Assembly: GCF_016107685.1 (NCBI RefSeq) | Contig: NZ_JABASY010000002.1 | Coordinates: 310,001 to 374,000 of the forward strand | Direction: 5' to 3' | DNA from: Brevibacterium yomogidense | GTDB lineage: Bacteria > Actinomycetota > Actinomycetes > Actinomycetales > Brevibacteriaceae | DNA: 64,000 nucleotides | Part shown: positions 60,582-64,000 of the stretch, piece by piece | Layout: each line of letters starts with the position of its first letter | Numbering within the stretch: the first letter of the stretch is position 1 | The notes under the pieces: model-generated | Database searches by the model: none | The model's input: the letters and a program-made list of their open reading frames with translations, nothing else | What the model was told of the DNA's origin: nothing | Position numbers and translations under genes: made by a program

Positions 60582-61669
60582 CATGCCTCCTTCACGTACT
60601 GCAGTGCGCGTTCGGCGAGTTCGGTGTCGCCGACCTTGTCGATCCACCAGTCGACGACCTCGCTGGTGGCCTCACGGAACGCGTCGACCTCGTGGTCGTC
60701 GAGGTCGACGATCTCCATGGGGGAGTCCTCGACCAGCGGGAGGTAGTCGTCCTCGTACACCTGGAACTGGATGTCGGTGCCCTCCTGGGCGTAGATGGCG
60801 CCGGCGTCGTGGAGCGCCCCCTGGACGGCGGGCGAGGTGTCGTCGAACCACGCCGTGTTCGCGTAGGCGTCGACGCTGTAGGCGCCGAAGTGGGCGCGGG
60901 TCCCATACTTCACGACGGTCTCCAGACCGCGGGAGACGATCGTGCCGAGGTAGGACACCATCCCGTCGATGGTGCCGCGCTCCAGCGCCTCGTACAGCTC
61001 TGCGGACGACATGGAGACGGGGGCACCGCCCAGGGCCTTCACCATCTCGCCCTCGACGTGGCCGGCCGTGCGGATGCGGAGTCCCCGCAGATCGCCGGGT
61101 TCGGTCACCGGGCGGTCGACGGTGAAGAGCCACTGCTCGGTGCACGGCATCGCACCGATGCTCGTCATCCCCTGGGGGCGCAGCCCCTTGTCGATGAGCT
61201 CCATGAGTGGGGAGTCGGGCGCGAGTGCGCGGCGCATCTGCTCGAAGCCGTCGTTGACGAACGGAAGCTCCGCGGCGCCCAGGATCGGGAAGCTCGCAGA
61301 GACGTAGCTGGACGTCTGGAAGCCCACGTCCGTGACGCCGCGCAGCATGCCGGGGACCAGCTGCTCCGCGTTCAGGAGGGCGCCGGAATCGAAGAAGTCG
61401 ACGATGTCGTCGCCCAGTTCGGTGTTCAGCACGTCGTTGAATCTCTGGATGCCGGGGTAGAGGTCGGTGTAGCCGGGGGTGATGTAGGTGGCGACGCGCA
61501 GGGCTCCGTCGGGGCGGAGCCCGTTCTCGGATGCGCCGGGGGCGCAGCCGCCCGTCGCCAGCAGGGGTGCTGCCGCCGCCAGGGTCAGCAGCGACCGGCG
61601 GCTGAGCGGCCCGCGCGCGGGTGCTCCGCCGATGCGGGCCGCTCCCGGCGGGAACGTGATCGGTGTCAT
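60581..61669 (-). CDS. dctP: TRAP transporter solute-binding lipoprotein (DctP)
   Basis: This 362-residue binding protein is exported and lipid-anchored. The signal LSRRSLLTLAAAAPLLATGGC has the twin arginines of the Tat pathway and an ATGGC lipobox, so the cysteine is the lipid site. Then ALRVATYITPGYTDLYPGIQ begins the DctP domain, and TEPGDLRGLRIRTAGHVEGE holds the conserved substrate-binding Arg (RIRT). The frame extends upstream to 61807, but ATG 61669 is the first that gives a proper signal. It follows the acyl-CoA dehydrogenase by about 200 bases that contain several small hairpins. Confidence 0.9.
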   Translation of the reverse strand: MTPITFPPGAARIGGAPARGPLSRRSLLTLAAAAPLLATGGCAPGASENGLRPDGALRVATYITPGYTDLYPGIQRFNDVLNTELGDDIVDFFDSGALLNAEQLVPGMLRGVTDVGFQTSSYVSASFPILGAAELPFVNDGFEQMRRALAPDSPLMELIDKGLRPQGMTSIGAMPCTEQWLFTVDRPVTEPGDLRGLRIRTAGHVEGEMVKALGGAPVSMSSAELYEALERGTIDGMVSYLGTIVSRGLETVVKYGTRAHFGAYSVDAYANTAWFDDTSPAVQGALHDAGAIYAQEGTDIQFQVYEDDYLPLVEDSPMEIVDLDDHEVDAFREATSEVVDWWIDKVGDTELAERALQYVKEA

Positions 61670-61870
61670 GGGACCGGATTCCTCATGGAAGGGGAGTGGT
61701 GCGATGTCAGGCTGCGAGGCGTCGAAGCCTCGACGTTCTCCGCGCTCGGAGGGATGGCCCGAGCGAGGGTGCCGTGCGCACGGATGGACCCGGGGATGGG
61801 GGCCCACCCGTGCGTGCTGGTGCGAGCACGCCGGTGTCGGAGCACCGGCGCGGGGTGTCGGAGTCCGGTG

Positions 61871-63037
61871 TCAGAACGACCGGGGCATGCCCAGGACGTG
61901 CTGGCCGACGAACGACAGGATGAGGTTCGTGGAGATCGGCGCGATCTGGTAGAGGCGCGTCTCACGGAACTTCCGCTCGATATTGTATTCCTGCGTCATC
62001 CCGAAGCCGCCGTGGGTCTGCAGACACGTGTCGGCAGCCTGCCAGGAGGCCTCGGACGCGAGCATCTTCGCCATGTTGGCCTCGGCCCCGCACGGCTTGC
62101 CCGCGTCGAAGAGGTCGGCGGCCTTCCAGCGCATGAGGTCGGCCGCCTCGAGCTGGACGTGGGCGCGGGCGATGGGGAACTGGATCCCCTGGTTCGCGCC
62201 GATCGGCCGGTTGAAGACGACGCGCTCCTTCGAGTACTCGACCGCGCGGTCGGTGAACCAGTTGCCGTCGCCGATGCATTCGCTCGCGATGAGGATGCGT
62301 TCCGCGTTCATGCCGGTGAGTATGTACTTGAAGCCCTTCCCCTCCTCACCGATCAGCGAGGACGCGGGGATGCGCATGTCGTCGAAGAACAGCTCCGTCG
62401 TGGAGTGGTTGATCATCGTCTTGATGGGGCGCACCGTGAGGCCGGGCAGGTCGCGGATGTCGATGAGGAACATCGACAGGCCTTCAGACTTCTTCTTCAC
62501 CTGGTCGAGCGGCGTGGTGCGGGCCAGGAGCAGCATGAGGTCGGACTGCTGGACGCGGGAGATGAAGACCTTCTGGCCGTTGACGACGTACTCGTCGCCG
62601 TCGCGGACCGCGGTGGTCGTGAGGCTCGTCGTGTCCGTTCCCGCACCCGGTTCGGTCACGCCGAACGCCTGGAGGCGCAGCTCGCCGGAGGCGATCTTCG
62701 GCAGGTACTGCTTCTTCTGCTCGTCGCTGCCGTGGTGCAGGACAGCATTCATCGTGTAGAGCTGCGCGTGGACGGCTCCGGAGTTCGCGCCGTTGTAGTT
62801 GATCTGCTCGAGGATCGCCGACCCGTCACCCAGGCCCAGGCCCAGACCGCCGTACTCCTCGGGGATGAGGGCACCCAGTGCGCCGGTGCCGGTGAGCGCC
62901 TGGACGAAGGCCTCCGGGTAGGCGTCCTCCGCGTCGACCTGCTGCCAGTAGGTGTCCGGGAAGTCCTTGCAGATCTGGTCGACGAGCCCGCGCAGGTCCT
63001 TGCGGGTCTCGGTCTCCTCGTACGTGTTGATGCTCAT
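61871..63037 (-). CDS. Acyl-CoA dehydrogenase
   Basis: This 388-residue FAD enzyme makes the alpha-beta double bond of an acyl-CoA. FGVTEPGAGTDTTSL is the FAD/acyl motif and CLQTHGGFGMTQEYNIERKF is in the C-terminal domain. The usual catalytic glutamate after that motif (Y-E-G-T) is replaced (QIAPISTNL). Instead E246 lies in TGMNAERILIAS, the position used by isovaleryl- and long-chain-type enzymes, so a branched substrate is suggested. ATG 63037 is the family start. It follows the CoA-transferase by 76 bases and precedes dctP. Electron acceptor is presumably ETF. Confidence 0.9.
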   Translation of the reverse strand: MSINTYEETETRKDLRGLVDQICKDFPDTYWQQVDAEDAYPEAFVQALTGTGALGALIPEEYGGLGLGLGDGSAILEQINYNGANSGAVHAQLYTMNAVLHHGSDEQKKQYLPKIASGELRLQAFGVTEPGAGTDTTSLTTTAVRDGDEYVVNGQKVFISRVQQSDLMLLLARTTPLDQVKKKSEGLSMFLIDIRDLPGLTVRPIKTMINHSTTELFFDDMRIPASSLIGEEGKGFKYILTGMNAERILIASECIGDGNWFTDRAVEYSKERVVFNRPIGANQGIQFPIARAHVQLEAADLMRWKAADLFDAGKPCGAEANMAKMLASEASWQAADTCLQTHGGFGMTQEYNIERKFRETRLYQIAPISTNLILSFVGQHVLGMPRSF

Positions 63038-63113
63038 GGGGGCGGCTCCTTCGCTGTGCGGGATCGGGGTAGGGGTCGGGACGAGAGGGGGCAGTGTGGG
63101 GCGAGGTTCGGGA

Positions 63114-64000
63114 TCAGGGTCGGGTCGGGGCGGTGTGACGGCGGAGTGAGGTCCGCGAGTGGTCAGGGGTCGGGGGCGGACTCGTCGAACCACCTGAGGT
63201 ATCGTCCAGCCAGCTGAGGACCGAGGTGGTGTGCTCGCCCAGCGCGGGCACCGCTCCGAAGTCGTCTCCGGTGCCGGGGACCGTCCACGGGGGTCGGAGG
63301 GTCTCTGCGGTGCCGCCCGGGTGAGGGGTGTCGATCCAGCGGTCGCGGGCGCGCAGCTGTTCGTGGTCCCTCAGTGCGCTGATGCTGTTGAGGCGGGCGA
63401 CTGCGATATCCGCCTGCTCGAGCAGCTCCCGGGCCTCCTCGGTGGTGAAGGCGGACAGGCGGTCCTCGATGAGGGCCTCGAGTGCGTTCGCGTGGGCGAC
63501 CCGGCTGGGCTGGTCGACGTAGAGCGGGTCGTCCGCGAGTGCGGGATCGCCCAGCACGGTGTCGCACAGCCTGCGCCATTCCCGGTCGTTCTGCACCGCG
63601 AAGAGGATCCGCCCGCCGTCTCCGGTCGCGAACGCGCCGTAGGGGGCGATGGTCGCGTGGGAGGTGCCGCGTCGCAGGGGCGCGGCTCCCGAGTGGACGG
63701 CGTAGTGGAAGGGGTAGCTCACCCATTCGGCCAGCGCTTCGAGCATCGAGATCTTCACCGGCAGCGCTTCGCAGAACCGCAGGCGGTGGTGCAGGGCGGC
63801 GAGGATCGACGAGTACGCGTAGGTACCGGCGGCGATGTCCGCGATGGAGGTGCCGACCTTTGCCTGCACGTCGCCGTCGCCGGTGAGGTCGATGAGGCCG
63901 GACTCTCCCTGCACCAGCAGGTCGTAGGCCTTCGCGGTCGCCATCGGCCCGTCCTCGCCGTAGCCGGAGATCCCGCATGCGATGAGGTGGGGGTGCCTCT
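63114..64000 (-). CDS. CaiB/BaiF-type CoA-transferase (partial, N-terminus beyond window)
   Basis: This is the C-terminal 295 residues or so of a family III CoA-transferase; the start lies outside the window. The frame reads through the last base as HLIACGISGYGEDGPMATAK, then AYDLLVQGESG. The catalytic aspartate is in SIADIAAGTYA (codon 63837-63839). CoA moves from an acyl-CoA to the substrate acid through an enzyme-bound anhydride. The C-terminus ends in a Ser/Thr/Pro tail beyond the usual fold. It heads the operon (CoA-transferase, acyl-CoA dehydrogenase, TRAP P-Q-M), which suggests uptake and activation of an organic acid. Confidence 0.88.
   Translation of the reverse strand, partial: RHPHLIACGISGYGEDGPMATAKAYDLLVQGESGLIDLTGDGDVQAKVGTSIADIAAGTYAYSSILAALHHRLRFCEALPVKISMLEALAEWVSYPFHYAVHSGAAPLRRGTSHATIAPYGAFATGDGGRILFAVQNDREWRRLCDTVLGDPALADDPLYVDQPSRVAHANALEALIEDRLSAFTTEEARELLEQADIAVARLNSISALRDHEQLRARDRWIDTPHPGGTAETLRPPWTVPGTGDDFGAVPALGEHTTSVLSWLDDTSGGSTSPPPTPDHSRTSLRRHTAPTRP

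Noticed and set aside
60692..63217. 841-codon + strand frame across the TRAP/acyl-CoA dehydrogenase genes
   Set aside because: It overlaps several real genes on the other strand, is Val/Gly/Arg-rich and has no domain.

Overview
The window is chromosomal DNA of a high-GC Gram-positive bacterium (Actinomycetes, probably Micrococcales). The reasons are the strong G/C bias at third codon positions, the conserved order ileS-folC-DUF4233-ndk ... RNase E/G ... rplU-rpmA-obgE-proB-proA-nadD-rsfS, an Mrp antiporter with a fused A/B subunit, a DUF222/HNH (13E12-type) protein, and several leaderless promoters. Genus cannot be fixed from sequence alone.

Layout. 1-18.6 kb is housekeeping, mostly on the + strand: the end of ileS, folC, a DUF4233 membrane protein, ndk, a VKOR thiol oxidase (- strand), a leaderless NUDIX hydrolase, a large RNase E/G with acidic/Arg-rich arms, an alanine/sodium symporter, AroQ chorismate mutase, rplU-rpmA, obgE-proB-proA, a 51-residue membrane protein, nadD, a long Pro/Ser/Ala-rich single-pass protein, rsfS and a histidine phosphatase. 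18.6-27.3 kb holds a glycosyltransferase (-), the six-gene Mrp operon mnhA(B)CDEFG (+) and an alpha/beta hydrolase (-). A tRNA-Ala(GGC) with its own promoter and terminator sits at 27.37 kb. 27.5-33.05 kb looks like an accessory island: by eye it is A/T-richer and carries an SDR, a RibD-C/DHFR-like reductase, a DLH-like hydrolase, a 47-bp palindrome, a zinc alcohol dehydrogenase, an MmyB-type XRE regulator and a cupin. 33.1-36.7 kb carries a PNPOx-like protein, a TetR regulator, the PLP homeostasis protein YggS and a flotillin. 36.9-39.9 kb is a GAF-domain regulator divergent from an unusual flavin monooxygenase with an N-terminal NTF2-like domain.

40-46.8 kb is one of the most unusual parts: a tightly packed - strand operon (DMT-type transporter, NarL-type sensor kinase, ABC-class ATPase of the PF09818 type, two FluC/CrcB fluoride channels), with the matching response regulator divergent across 126 bp. 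47-53.3 kb holds an acyltransferase-3, a DUF222/HNH endonuclease-like protein and RecQ. 53.4-58.7 kb has a nitroreductase-like protein of unknown role, an ALDH7-family dehydrogenase plus an FAD amino-acid oxidase, and a divergent LysR regulator; this resembles a pipecolate/lysine branch. 58.8-64 kb is a catabolic operon on the - strand: CaiB-type CoA-transferase (cut by the window end), acyl-CoA dehydrogenase, then a tripartite TRAP transporter (P, Q, M).

Working together: the first 18 kb serves growth (translation, folate, proline, NAD, ribosome assembly); Mrp gives Na+/H+ homeostasis; the last 10 kb appears to import an organic acid by TRAP, activate it with CoA and oxidise it. Regulation is visible as leaderless -10 boxes six bases from start codons, paired CACCCGC half-sites near the response regulator, two nearly identical Crp-like boxes, and many intrinsic terminators. 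No CRISPR array, rRNA, recognisable transposase or integrase was seen.
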